Shown in pieces: positions 38,815-48,500 of a stretch of DNA of 64,000 nt. Made by a program: the position numbers and the translations under genes. The notes beneath the pieces are model-generated. The model was given only the letters and a program-made list of their open reading frames with translations. It was not told where the DNA came from and ran no database searches. This stretch comes from Planctomycetota bacterium (lineage in GTDB: Bacteria; Planctomycetota; UBA11346), in contig JALHRW010000001.1 of assembly GCA_022841245.1 (NCBI GenBank), positions 1 through 64,000 of the forward strand, given 5' to 3'. The first letter of the stretch is position 1. Every line of letters begins with the position of its first letter.

Positions 38815-39843
38815 TCAACGTTCCTTGGTGCTGTCGCGGACGCATAGATGCGGAAGCAGCCGGCGCCGGATGGGGGTGGTCGTGGTGTCCGCCTCGTCGC
38901 AGACGCAGGCGACGGCCAAGCGGCCGAGCACGTCGTAGTCGAGGAGGACAGTGGTGAGGGCCGGGACCAGATAGGCGCCCAGTGGCAGGCCATCGATCCC
39001 GGCCACGGCGACGTCCTCGGGCACGCGGCGACCGCGGCGCTGCAGGGTGTGCATGATGGCCATCGCCATCTCGTCATTGCTCAGGACCGCATCGAAGGCC
39101 AGGCCGCGCCCGATCGCGGCATCCACCGCGGCGGACGCCTGGACCTGGGTGAAGTCGGTCGCCAGGTGCAGTTGGGGTTCGGGCTCCAGGCCGCGCTCCG
39201 CCAGAGCCTCGTGGTGGCCCTGCGCCAGTTCGCGTGCGAAATAGTGGTCGGCGAAGCCGTTGACCAGCAGGATGCGACGGCGTCCGGCGTCCAGCAGGTG
39301 GCGGGTCATCTGGCGCGCCGCATCGAGGTTGTCGAAGCCGATGCTGTGGCAGGGGGCGGCCACGGCCGGATCACCGGTATGATCGACCAGCACGGCGTTG
39401 GGGCGCACCGCGAGCAGGATCTCCAGCTGGCGGGCGGGCAGATAGCCGACGATCATGGTCGGCAGTTCGCGGTCGGCCCGCATGCATTCGCACAGCGCGA
39501 GGAATTCACGCTGGTCATCGTTGGCCATGCGGATGACGCAGTCGCGGTTGCGACGGCCGAGTTCGCGGCTGATGGTCGTGATCAGGCCCTGCTTGAACAC
39601 CGAGGCGGTGGCCTGGAGGTCGCAGAGGATGACATCGACCGCGGTGCGCGGCGGCGCCGTCGCCGTGCGTGGACGCCCAAAATTCGGTCGTGGCCGGTAG
39701 CCCAGCCGTTCGATCGCCTGCATCACCCTGTCACGGGTCGCGGTAGCGACCGGCGAACCGGGCTTCAGGGCACGGGTGACGGTCATGACCGTCACACCGC
39801 ATGTGTCGGCGATATCCTGCAGGGTGGCGTCTGACGTCTTCAT
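38815..39843 (-). CDS. LacI-family transcriptional regulator 1
   Basis: 342 residues. N-terminal helix-turn-helix (TLQDIADTCGVTVMTVTRALKPGS) and hinge are followed by a periplasmic-binding-protein-like core (VDVILCDLQATASVFKQGL; DAVLSNDEMAMAIMHTLQRRGRRVPEDVAVAGIDG). It is the first gene of a seven-gene minus-strand operon and diverges from the CBM9-esterase operon, with only 74 bases between. It most likely controls both. The inducer should be a sugar or similar small molecule. Confidence 0.9.
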   Translation of the reverse strand: MKTSDATLQDIADTCGVTVMTVTRALKPGSPVATATRDRVMQAIERLGYRPRPNFGRPRTATAPPRTAVDVILCDLQATASVFKQGLITTISRELGRRNRDCVIRMANDDQREFLALCECMRADRELPTMIVGYLPARQLEILLAVRPNAVLVDHTGDPAVAAPCHSIGFDNLDAARQMTRHLLDAGRRRILLVNGFADHYFARELAQGHHEALAERGLEPEPQLHLATDFTQVQASAAVDAAIGRGLAFDAVLSNDEMAMAIMHTLQRRGRRVPEDVAVAGIDGLPLGAYLVPALTTVLLDYDVLGRLAVACVCDEADTTTTPIRRRLLPHLCVRDSTKER

Positions 39844-39844
39844 G

Positions 39845-39886
39845 GTTGACTTTGCGTCTTGTAGACCCCATTATGTGAAAGTCAAC
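39845..39886. promoter_or_regulatory. Symmetrical divergent promoter/operator region
   Basis: A 9-bp inverted repeat, GTTGACTTT (39845-39853) and AAAGTCAAC (39878-39886), lies between the LacI gene and the esterase gene. Each arm contains a TTGACT -35 box facing inwards. On the plus strand CATTAT follows after 17 bases (39869-39874); on the minus strand TACAAG follows after 16. The two promoters therefore overlap face to face, which would allow one repressor to shut both operons. Confidence 0.55.
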
Positions 39887-39917
39887 ACTAACGAAAATAT
39901 AAGGCGGCAATGCAGGT

Positions 39918-42065
39918 ATGAAGAGTGCTCTCACGATCGCCGCCGTCGCTGCCTGCCTGGCCGGATGCACCAGCCGCACCGTGGGTGGTGACCTGCGTCC
40001 GCAGTATGAACTGCCGCGGCTGGCGGACGATCTGGTGATCGACGGTGATGGGGCCGAATGGTCGGCCGCCAGCCTGCGTCTGTCCGTGTTCACGGAGGAC
40101 GGCGTCACCCCGATCGACCCGCTCCTGTTCTCGGCCGAGGCCCAACTGGGCTGGAACGTCCGTGGTCTGGTGGTGGCGGTGCACATGCGCAGCAACCAGC
40201 CGTGGGAGGAGTCGGCCGATGCCCGGTTGGCCTACCAGGCCGATTCGGTTGAACTGTTCCTGCGCCGGGGTGGTGCCTGGAAGGATCTGGTCCAGCCGGT
40301 GATCGCCCCTGGCATGGCGCCCGACCAGGATGCGGCGCGCTGCTTCGTCTACGACTACCGCGGCGGCGGCGCCGAGTGGACAGGACTTGCGACCGGGATC
40401 GAGTTCGTCCGTCAGCGCCAGGCCGACGGCTTCACCCTGGAGGCGCTGATCCCCTGGGCCCAACTGCAACTGCCTGCCGAACTCGGCACGACCTGTGAAT
40501 TCGCAATCAAGCTCAACAAGGTGCTGCCCAGTCTGGGACGCCGGCAGCTGTCCTGGTCCGGACCGACCGGTGACATCTTCCAGCGCTTGCGCCTGGCCGG
40601 CCCCGGAGCTGCCACGGTCGGACGCGCGGCGTGGATCGTACGAGACGGGCCGGATCGGGTGGCGGCCTGCGTGCTGGCCACGCATGGCGAGGCGGGTGCC
40701 AGCCTGAGTCTGCGCCGTGGCGAGGACGAACTGCTGCGCACGCCGCTGTGCCAGGTCGGCAACCGGGCGGCGGCGTGGGTCTCCATCCCCGCGCCCACGC
40801 CAGGCGGGCAGCCGCTGATCCTGTGCTGCGCCGACGAGGAGGTCTGCCGCTTCGAGGTCCAGGATGGCGGCCCGGCCCTGCGCCGGCGGCTCGAGGCCGC
40901 CGCCAGCCTGCCATGGTGGTACGGTGAGCAGGAACCGGGCATCGCCGGCCTGCGTTTCCGCGTGCCCGCCATCCTGAGCGTGGCAGCACTGCCGACGCCG
41001 GCCTGCGACGACCCCGTCCTGGCGCGCGCCGCTGGCGTGGTCGGGACCACGGTACGCTGGTATGGAGCTGATGGGGCCGCGGTGGAACGGGCCGAGCGTC
41101 CGGGTCGCTATGGTGCGGTGATCACCGTGCGCTGCGCCGATGGCAGCGAAGTCGTATTCCGCCAGACCTGCGTCCGTTTGGGTGATGATTTGCAGTCGAG
41201 GGGTCTCATGGATGACGCGCTGCGCCGGCTCGGTGCGACGGTCGCCGTCGATCCGGCCGGAGTTCAGTTGCGTGATCAGTTGGGCCTCCGCCTCGCCGAC
41301 CAGCTGACGGCCGACCGCGACGTGGCACCTCTGCTCGCCGGCCTGCTCGAATCAGCCGTCGATGGCCAGCCGCCACGCGCGGCGGCACGCGATCGGGCAT
41401 GGTGGCACCGCCTGGGCAGCAGTCACGGCGACGCCACCACCTACCGCTGGTTCCGCCGCCTGCCGAACGGCTACGGACATGACCCTGACAGGCGCTGGCC
41501 GGCGGTGATCTACCTGCACGGCAGCGGCGGCCTGGTGCCGCGCGACTACAAACCCTACGAGCAGCGCGATCCCGAGGCGGACCTGCTGGGCTGGGTCAAG
41601 GACAAGGATCTGCCGCTGGCGATCTACGCCCTGCAGGCCTCGAACCCGTGGGAACCGCCGGCCGTGCTGGCGGCGCTGGACCGCATCCTCGCCGAGGACC
41701 GCATCGACCCCGACCGGGTGGTACTGATGGGCTTCAGCATGGGTGGATTCGGGACCTGGGATTGCATCGTCGACCACCCCGAGCGTTTCGCCGGTGCGGT
41801 GCCGATCGGTGGGCGTGGCTTCCATGCCAGCGACGTTGCCGGGATCGCCGGCCGCCTGCCGGTGTGGGTATTCAACGGAGACAAGGACAACTCGACGACG
41901 CTGGAGGATGCCCAGGTGGTGGTGCGGACCCTGCAGGCGGCCGGCGGCGAGGTCCGTCTCACCGTCCTGCCCGGCGCCGATCACGGTGCCAGCCAGGCGG
42001 CGACCTACGCCACCCCCGGCCTGTGGGACTGGGTGCTGCAGCGGCGTCGCGGGACCACGCCATGA
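39918..42065 (+). CDS. Lipoprotein with CBM9-like domain and alpha/beta-hydrolase (esterase) domain
   Basis: 715 residues. Lipobox LAGC (Cys17). Residues ~35-205 resemble a CBM9/DOMON-type sugar-binding domain (DDLVIDGDGAEWSAAS, QADSVELFLRR, LEALIPWAQLQLP). A middle region precedes an alpha/beta-hydrolase domain (~500-715) with YLHGSGG, the nucleophile motif GFSMGGFG (Ser607), Asp655/657 (FNGDKDNS) and His689 (GADHGAS). This resembles the esterases that trim acyl or feruloyl groups from polysaccharides. It would sit on the outer face of the cell. It overlaps the next gene by 4 bases and begins the four-gene plus-strand operon. Confidence 0.82.
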   Translation: MKSALTIAAVAACLAGCTSRTVGGDLRPQYELPRLADDLVIDGDGAEWSAASLRLSVFTEDGVTPIDPLLFSAEAQLGWNVRGLVVAVHMRSNQPWEESADARLAYQADSVELFLRRGGAWKDLVQPVIAPGMAPDQDAARCFVYDYRGGGAEWTGLATGIEFVRQRQADGFTLEALIPWAQLQLPAELGTTCEFAIKLNKVLPSLGRRQLSWSGPTGDIFQRLRLAGPGAATVGRAAWIVRDGPDRVAACVLATHGEAGASLSLRRGEDELLRTPLCQVGNRAAAWVSIPAPTPGGQPLILCCADEEVCRFEVQDGGPALRRRLEAAASLPWWYGEQEPGIAGLRFRVPAILSVAALPTPACDDPVLARAAGVVGTTVRWYGADGAAVERAERPGRYGAVITVRCADGSEVVFRQTCVRLGDDLQSRGLMDDALRRLGATVAVDPAGVQLRDQLGLRLADQLTADRDVAPLLAGLLESAVDGQPPRAAARDRAWWHRLGSSHGDATTYRWFRRLPNGYGHDPDRRWPAVIYLHGSGGLVPRDYKPYEQRDPEADLLGWVKDKDLPLAIYALQASNPWEPPAVLAALDRILAEDRIDPDRVVLMGFSMGGFGTWDCIVDHPERFAGAVPIGGRGFHASDVAGIAGRLPVWVFNGDKDNSTTLEDAQVVVRTLQAAGGEVRLTVLPGADHGASQAATYATPGLWDWVLQRRRGTTP

Positions 42066-43309
42066 TATTCCGTATCCTGCTTGGCCTGCTGCCCTGGCTG
42101 GTGCTGGCCGCCGGTGAAGCCTCCGTGCCGGCCAACCGCTACGTCAGTTCCGATTGGACCGGCCCCGAGCGCGACTTCCGCCTGGTCGACGGCACGGTGG
42201 TCGGCCCGTGGTGGCAGGGCGGCGGCATCGGCGTCGCCTACTTCACCGGCCAGTTCGCGCAGAAGCTGGGCCAGTTCGAGGAGCTGGGCAAAGCGGTGGC
42301 GAAGGGGATGGGCCGGCCCTACCTGGAGATCCACAAGGAGGATCTGCCGCCGAACGTCGCGTCGGGCAACGGCGCATTGGGTTATCCCGACGGCACCGCC
42401 CGGGTGCGGCTGCTGATCATGCCGGGCGGCAATGCCACACGAAACCTCTCGGAGGTCGTCGGCGTGGTCGCGCCGAGTACCGACCAGGCCCGTCTCGATG
42501 TCGGACGCAAGCTGCCGCAGCAGGTCTTCCGCACCGGGATGAACTACATCGGCGTCTGCGCCGGCGCCTACACCGCGACCAGCGGCTACGACCATCCCAA
42601 CGCCGTGGATGCGCAGTGGGGATTGTGGCCGGGCAGGTTCCCCGACCTCGGTCCAGGGATCAGCCAGCCGTTGCCGGACGTGTTGGTCGATCCGGCGATG
42701 CAGAAGCATCCGCTGTGGAAGGCGACCGCGAACGGGACGCTCAAGGGGATGTTCTTCAACGGCGGTCCGCTCGACCTGCAGGCCGGCGTCCCCGACACAG
42801 AGTATTTCGGCCGTTACCAGGGCGGTGGGATGCCGGCCCTGGCCGGCCGCTGCTTCAGCCTCGCCTACCGTCCAGCGGGCATCAACCAGAGTGGTCGCCT
42901 CGTCATCAGCAGCGGTCACCCCGAGGCACACCACCGCGAGTTCCTCGCCGCCATGGCGCAGTACGCCATCGATCACGAGTACGCGGTGCCGCGCCGCCCG
43001 CTGGTCGTCGAACAGCCGGCCACCGCGGTCTGCGGCGAGGACCAGATGCACTACTGGAGCATTAGCGTCCCGGCCGGGAAGAAGCTGACCGTCACTTTGG
43101 AAGCGCTGGGCGCGAATTGCGACCTCTATGTGCGGGCCAAGCTGCCGCCAACGCTCAAAAAGTCGGACGGTCGCTCAGCCAGGGCGCGCACCGCCGACGA
43201 GCAGGTGGTGATCGCCTCGACCAAGGAGGACGAATACTGGATCGGCGTGCTTGGCCGGCATCTCGATCCGGCTGGTGCGAACTACCAACTCAAGGCGACC
43301 ATCCAATGA
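42062..43309 (+). CDS. Secreted BPL_N (glutaminase-like) - PPC domain protein 1
   Basis: 415 residues with signal peptide MIFRILLGLLPWLVLAAG. Residues ~40-310 match the BPL_N/class-I glutaminase-like fold found alone in many PVC bacteria, with MPGGNATRN and the nucleophile elbow GVCAGAY (Cys166). Residues ~325-415 are a PPC-type beta-sandwich (DQMHYWSISVPAGKKLTVTLEALGANCDLYVRAKLPP). Its substrate is unknown; exported BPL_N proteins are not biotin ligases. It shares 4-base overlaps with both neighbours and is a paralogue of the next gene product. Confidence 0.78.
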   Translation: MIFRILLGLLPWLVLAAGEASVPANRYVSSDWTGPERDFRLVDGTVVGPWWQGGGIGVAYFTGQFAQKLGQFEELGKAVAKGMGRPYLEIHKEDLPPNVASGNGALGYPDGTARVRLLIMPGGNATRNLSEVVGVVAPSTDQARLDVGRKLPQQVFRTGMNYIGVCAGAYTATSGYDHPNAVDAQWGLWPGRFPDLGPGISQPLPDVLVDPAMQKHPLWKATANGTLKGMFFNGGPLDLQAGVPDTEYFGRYQGGGMPALAGRCFSLAYRPAGINQSGRLVISSGHPEAHHREFLAAMAQYAIDHEYAVPRRPLVVEQPATAVCGEDQMHYWSISVPAGKKLTVTLEALGANCDLYVRAKLPPTLKKSDGRSARARTADEQVVIASTKEDEYWIGVLGRHLDPAGANYQLKATIQ

Positions 43310-44793
43310 CCAGGACCATCTTGCTCACCGCCCTGGTGCTCGCCTCCGTGTCCGCTGGTGAGGCGGACGGCCGCCGCAAGGAGGTCGAGCGCGTGCTCAA
43401 GGACCTGCGCACGGCGCTGGCCGCCGGTACGCCGACCCCGGCCGGGGTCGAGGACCTCGCCGGCCTGGCCGCCTGTCTCAAGCCGGCCGATGCGGCGATG
43501 CTGGAGGCGATCGCCGCCGCCGCCGAGCGCCTCGCCAGCGAGCAGGCGCTGGAATCGGCGGGCAAGCCGAAGCTGCTCGCCTACGCCGGGAAGAAGGCCG
43601 AGGCCCTGGCCAAGCTAGAAGCCCTGGCCAAGGCCTTCGCGCCCTTCGCCGACGCGGGCAAGGTGCTGGCCGAGGCCAAGGATGAAATCGAGAACGACAA
43701 GCCCGGCCTGCTGCTCGGCGACTGGTGGGGCGGCGCGGCGCTCGGCGCGGTGCGCTACATGGGGCCGGGCGGCAACACCATGGACTGGTTCAAGCCGCCG
43801 GCCGAGAAGGTCGCCAAGACCTGGGGCCTGCCCTGCATCGACTTCCGTGGGCAGGACGTGATCGGCGGAGCCGACGACGCGAACGGCATCCTCCTCTATC
43901 CCGACGGCACGGCTCGGGCGCGCTTCCTGGTCTGGCCGGGCGGCAGCCCGGGCGAGTGCATGGCGGAGATGCAGCAGCAGACCGGCGCCGGTCGGATGCG
44001 GGCGGCATTCGCCGGTGGGATGAACTACCTTGGCATCTGCTCGGGCTGCTTCCTGGTTACCGAGATGTGCTTTGGCCTGTGGCCGGGGAAGATGAGCCGC
44101 AAGGAACCGGTCATCAAAGGGCCGCCGCACGACATCGTCATGCCGCCGTTCCATCCGCTGGCATCGCTGCTCAAGGCCGACCGGCTGAAGGAAGTGGTGT
44201 TCACCGGCGGAGCCAACGAGATGACCCTGGGCGTCGCGGATACGGAATACATCGGCTTCTTTCGCAACGGGAAATACGAAGGCATGGAGGGCAACCCGGC
44301 GCTGATCGCCTATACGCCACCCGGATGGGGCGGCGGCCGCCTGGTCGTCACCCCGGCCCATCCCGAGGGGACCAGGCCCGACTTCCTGGTCATGATGGGC
44401 GATTACGCCATGCGCCACCGCTATGCCCTGCCGCGCCATCCGGTCGAGGCGGGGAAGCCGGTATCGGGTTTGGTCGGCGACCATCAGAACCAGTATTACG
44501 AGATCCTGGTTGGCGAGGGCGTACGCAAGCTGGAAGTGGTGCTGTCCGGGCTCGACGGCGATTGTGAGGTCGTCATCCGCCATGGCGAGCCGCCCAAGCC
44601 ACGCGCCTGGCAGACGAAGACGGTGCCGAAACCGGGCGCACGTAATCGTCGTGCAGAGCGCAAAGTCTCTGTATCTTCGGCCAAGCCCGGGCGCTATTTC
44701 ATCCAGGTCCACGGCAACCACGACATCCTCGATGGTGCCAACTACACCCTGACCGTCACCAGCGAAGCCGTCACCGCGAAGGACAACCCATGA
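43306..44793 (+). CDS. Secreted BPL_N - PPC domain protein 2
   Basis: 495 residues. The signal peptide ([18 protein letters not shown]) is followed by a Lys/Ala/Glu-rich helical segment (~20-125) absent from protein 1. The BPL_N domain (~135-395) has WPGGSPGEC and elbow GICSGCF (Cys245), and the PPC domain (~405-495) has [21 protein letters not shown]. The pair shares the order of motifs ([26 protein letters not shown]). Tandem duplicates in one operon suggest two related substrates or a heteromeric enzyme. Confidence 0.78.
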   Translation: MTRTILLTALVLASVSAGEADGRRKEVERVLKDLRTALAAGTPTPAGVEDLAGLAACLKPADAAMLEAIAAAAERLASEQALESAGKPKLLAYAGKKAEALAKLEALAKAFAPFADAGKVLAEAKDEIENDKPGLLLGDWWGGAALGAVRYMGPGGNTMDWFKPPAEKVAKTWGLPCIDFRGQDVIGGADDANGILLYPDGTARARFLVWPGGSPGECMAEMQQQTGAGRMRAAFAGGMNYLGICSGCFLVTEMCFGLWPGKMSRKEPVIKGPPHDIVMPPFHPLASLLKADRLKEVVFTGGANEMTLGVADTEYIGFFRNGKYEGMEGNPALIAYTPPGWGGGRLVVTPAHPEGTRPDFLVMMGDYAMRHRYALPRHPVEAGKPVSGLVGDHQNQYYEILVGEGVRKLEVVLSGLDGDCEVVIRHGEPPKPRAWQTKTVPKPGARNRRAERKVSVSSAKPGRYFIQVHGNHDILDGANYTLTVTSEAVTAKDNP

Positions 44794-45509
44794 GCCAGCA
44801 TTCCCGCGGAGCCTTCACCCTGATCGAGCTGCTGGTCGTGGTGTCGATCATCGCGATCCTCTCCGCCATCCTGCTGCCGGCCATCAGCTTGGTCCGCGGC
44901 GCGGCCAATTCATTGAAATGCGGCAACAATCTGCGGCAATGCGGACTGGCGGTGATCGCCTACGCCGGAGACGAAGGCGGCGTCCTGCCCTACGCCGACC
45001 TCAGCGGTACGCCGTGGTGGACCGATCTGAGCGGGGCGTATCTCGACGATTCCTACCAGAAGACGCTCTACACCGGCAACAATGTCTACCACTGCCCGTG
45101 GGCCGAACGCGAGATCGCCAATCCGTGGAAGGGGGTCGACCGCTTCTCCTTCCACTTCTCGATGAATTCCAAGATCATGGGGGTGTGGAACAAGGGTGCC
45201 GGCAGCTGGGACCTCGCCCCGGTGGCTCTGTCCAAGGTCAGTAGCCAGACGGTGATGCTGGCTGATGGCATGGTCGGGGTATGGAGCGGGCAGGCGTACT
45301 TCTGGTGCTACGCCGATGCCACCGGTTACAGCCCGTGGCCGCTGCAGGGCAGCGCGATCGTTCCTGGCGCTCCGCCGGATCTCAACAACCCGAAGATCGT
45401 CAAGCATGGCGGGCGGGTGAACCAGGTCTTCATCGATGGGCACGTCGGGCCGGTGAGCGGCACCTGGTCGAAGCCGGCGCAGACCAAGGCCTGGTCGCTG
45501 CGTCCCTGA
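44790..45509 (+). CDS. Prepilin-type protein with C-terminal H-X9-DG motif
   Basis: 239 residues. The N-terminal type IV prepilin/pseudopilin signal is [25 protein letters not shown], with Glu at +5 and Ala rather than Gly at -1. The C-terminus reads [15 protein letters not shown], matching the H-X9-DG domain that is widespread in Planctomycetes, Verrucomicrobia and Lentisphaerae. Dozens of such proteins can occur per genome and their role is unclear. It closes the esterase/BPL_N operon with a 4-base overlap and abuts, end to end, the pseudokinase gene on the other strand. Confidence 0.88.
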   Translation: MSQHSRGAFTLIELLVVVSIIAILSAILLPAISLVRGAANSLKCGNNLRQCGLAVIAYAGDEGGVLPYADLSGTPWWTDLSGAYLDDSYQKTLYTGNNVYHCPWAEREIANPWKGVDRFSFHFSMNSKIMGVWNKGAGSWDLAPVALSKVSSQTVMLADGMVGVWSGQAYFWCYADATGYSPWPLQGSAIVPGAPPDLNNPKIVKHGGRVNQVFIDGHVGPVSGTWSKPAQTKAWSLRP

Positions 45510-48500
45510 TCACCACTCCAGCACGACGTACCTGCTGCCGCTGATGGCATCCAGCGCCTGCAGCAGCGGCTCGGCCGGAGTCGGCGGGCAGGACCAGGCG
45601 GTGCCGGCGTAGGGATCGGCCTGCGGTCGGATCATCAGCGCCAGATTCGGATCGATGCGGCCGTTCACCCAGCGCGGGATGCCTGCGGGATCGCTGCGTG
45701 GCTTCAGCCCGACCCAGAAGGGGCCGGTGATCGCCGGGTGGTTGGCGAGCAGGCGCAGGTCGGCACGGTCGAGCGGACAGGGCAGGCGGGCCCCGGCGGC
45801 GCTGGCGAGGGCCGCCGCCTCGGCGTGGCCCAGTTCGGCCGGCAGGGGCAGGCGGTCGTAGGCGCCAATGCGCCGGGCCATGGCCCGCAGCCGGCGCCAG
45901 TCCTGTGCCTTGATAGCGGCCTGGATGCGCAACGGACCGGCGACCGCGGGCAGGAGCATCTCGCGCTCCAGATGGTCGGCGAGGGCGTCGAGCGCGGTGG
46001 CGCTGGCCGCCGTGTCCAGCAGGCTAAGCCGCTGCAGGCCGCTCACCTGGGTCAGCGCCCACACGTTCGCCACCGGGATGCCGTCGGCGAGCACCTGGTT
46101 CAGCGCCCGGCCGGCCAGCGGGCCGAGATCGCTGATCGCGGTGCCGCGGATGCTGAGGGTGTCGAGCGCCGGCGCCATCAGCGGGGCCAGCGAGGCGACC
46201 CGGGTGCGGTCGAGGACCAGGCGCGTGTTGCGGAACATGGTGATGCCGGCGATCCCCTCCAGGCTGGCGAGCGGCGTTCCGCTCAGGTCGAGCTGGTACA
46301 GCGCGAGGCCGGCCAAACTGGCCAGCCCGCTGACCGGCGTTCCGGCCAGGGTGAGGGATTCGATAGTGGCGCGCGGCAGCGCGCCCAGCTCGCTGACCTG
46401 CGTGCCGCTGAGATCGAGCCAGACCAGCCGGCTGGCGGCCAGCGGCGCGAGGTCGCGCACCGGGCAGCGTTGCACCGACAGGATGCGCAGCGAGACGAAG
46501 GGCAGGGGGGCGAGGTCGCTCAGCGGCGCGTCAGAGACCGCCAGGTCCGCCAGCTGCACGCAGCCGGCCAGCGGCGCCAGGCTGGCCAGGGGGTTCCGTT
46601 CAAGGCGGAGGAACTCAATCGGCATGCGTGCCAGCGGCGCCAGGTCGGTGATCGCGTTGCCCTCCAGGTTGAGACGCTCCATCGGCATGCCGGCGAGCGG
46701 GGCGAGGCCGCTGATGCGGTTGCCACCGGCATCCAGGCGGACCAGCTGCATGCCGGCGAGCGGAGCGAGGTCGCTGATCAGGTTGTCGGCGCAGACCAGC
46801 CGGCGCAGCGGCATGCCGGCGAGCGGAGCGAGGTCGGCAATGCGGTTGCCGCTGATGTCCAGCGACTCCAGGCGCATGCCGCGCAACGGCGTGAGATCGG
46901 CCAGGCCGAGCCCGGCGAGGTCGAGATGCGACACCGGCGAGCCGGAGGCGACCAGGCCGAGCAGCGCGGTGAGGGTGGAGGGCGGGACGCCGTCGACGCG
47001 CCGGCCGAGCAGGTCGAGGGCGCAGCGCGTGCCGGGATAGCGTCGCTGGACGCGTCCGGCCAGCTGCAACGCCGGCTGCCAATCGCGGGCCTGCCAGCGG
47101 CACAACGCTTCGGCCTGCAAGACGTCGGAGAGGTACGGCGAGTCCTCCGGGATGCTCTCCTCGGCGAGCCGCAGGAGCTGACGGCGTTCCTCATCGCGAT
47201 CGGGCAGCCGGGCGGCGACGAGATGGGCCTTGGCGATCGCCTGATGACGCTGCGCGGGCGGCAAATCGCCGCGCAGGCTAGCCCGGTAGACAGCCAGGGC
47301 ATCGGCATGATGTCCAGCGTCGGCCAGGGCGTCGGCGGTGGCGAGGCTCACGGAGGCCGGTGCCCCGGCCGGCTTCTCGACCTCGATGCGCGCCACCTTG
47401 ACCTGAGCCCAGGTGCGCAGGGCGAGCCAGCGGAAGCTGCTGTCACCGATCGGCACCACCTCGCGCTGGTCCCATACGACCGTTCCGTCGACGCGCAGGC
47501 GCAGGTGCTCGCCCTGACGCTCCAGCTCCAGGCGGTAGCGCCGGCCCGGGGTGAAGGCGAAGGCGATCGGCGCCGGGCGCAGCGGCCAGCCCGCCTCCGC
47601 GCTGGAGGAGAGGAAGGTCTGGGTGCCACGGAACCCGCCGAACTGGCAGGAGTACCCCGGCTGGGTCATGAACGAGGCCGGCGGCTGGATGCGCGGCGCC
47701 GCCAACATCAGTTCGATGCCGTCGATCTGCCTGGTCCAGGTGACGTCGATGCCCAGGCGGACATCGCCGCGGCCGTCGACGCTGCGCAGCCAGACGATGC
47801 GGCCCGGCGGCAGGGACAGCCCGTCCCCGTCGGGCGGGGCGAGTGGTTCGGCAAGGTGCACGTCACGCCAGGTCGACTCCAGGCCGCTGGTGCCGGCGCC
47901 GCGGCTGAAGTCCCACTGCGTCTCGCTGCGCCAGGTGGAGGCGGCCTCCTGCCGCCAGGTCCACACCGCCACCGCCGCGATCAGCAGCAGCACCCCGGCG
48001 AGGACGGCGAAGCTCCAGCGCCGCCGCTGGTTGCGCGCCTGCAGCAGGTGCAGTTCGGCGTTCACCGCCGCGTGGGTCGCTCCGGAGAGCTGGCCGAGAT
48101 GGCCGCTGGCGCCGGCCTCGTCGCCCTCGCGGATCGCGGCGATCGCCTGCGCCCCCTCGGCGCTCGACAGGCCATCCAGGGCGGCGGGGTTACCCGGCCA
48201 GAGTGCGAGGGCTGAACGGAGGGTGGTGGCCACCAGGCGGGCCTCGCCGTGCCCCTGGGCGGCAGCGGCCAGCTCGTGCTCGGCCTGCAGGGTGATGGCG
48301 ACGCTCTCCAGGCGCTGCATCCAGCCGCGCAGCGCGGTGAGCAGTTCCTCCATGCCCTGCCAGCGCAGAGCGGGATCGGGAGCCATGCCCTTGCGCGCGA
48401 TGGCCAGCAGGTCGGCAGGCACGCGGCAGCGGATATCGCTGGGCAGGGGATCCTGCTCGCCGGCCTGCTTGCGCCGGTGGAAGCGGGTGAGGTTCTCTTC

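Noticed and set aside
46600..46900. Short regular DNA repeats as a possible non-coding array
   Set aside because: They are the codons of the leucine-rich repeats (about 63-66 bases per unit).
45738..48215. 825-codon open frame on the plus strand opposite the pseudokinase-LRR gene
   Set aside because: Mirror of the LRR repeats; Arg/Gln/Gly/Ala-rich with no recognisable domain. The minus strand shows clear LRR and membrane segments.
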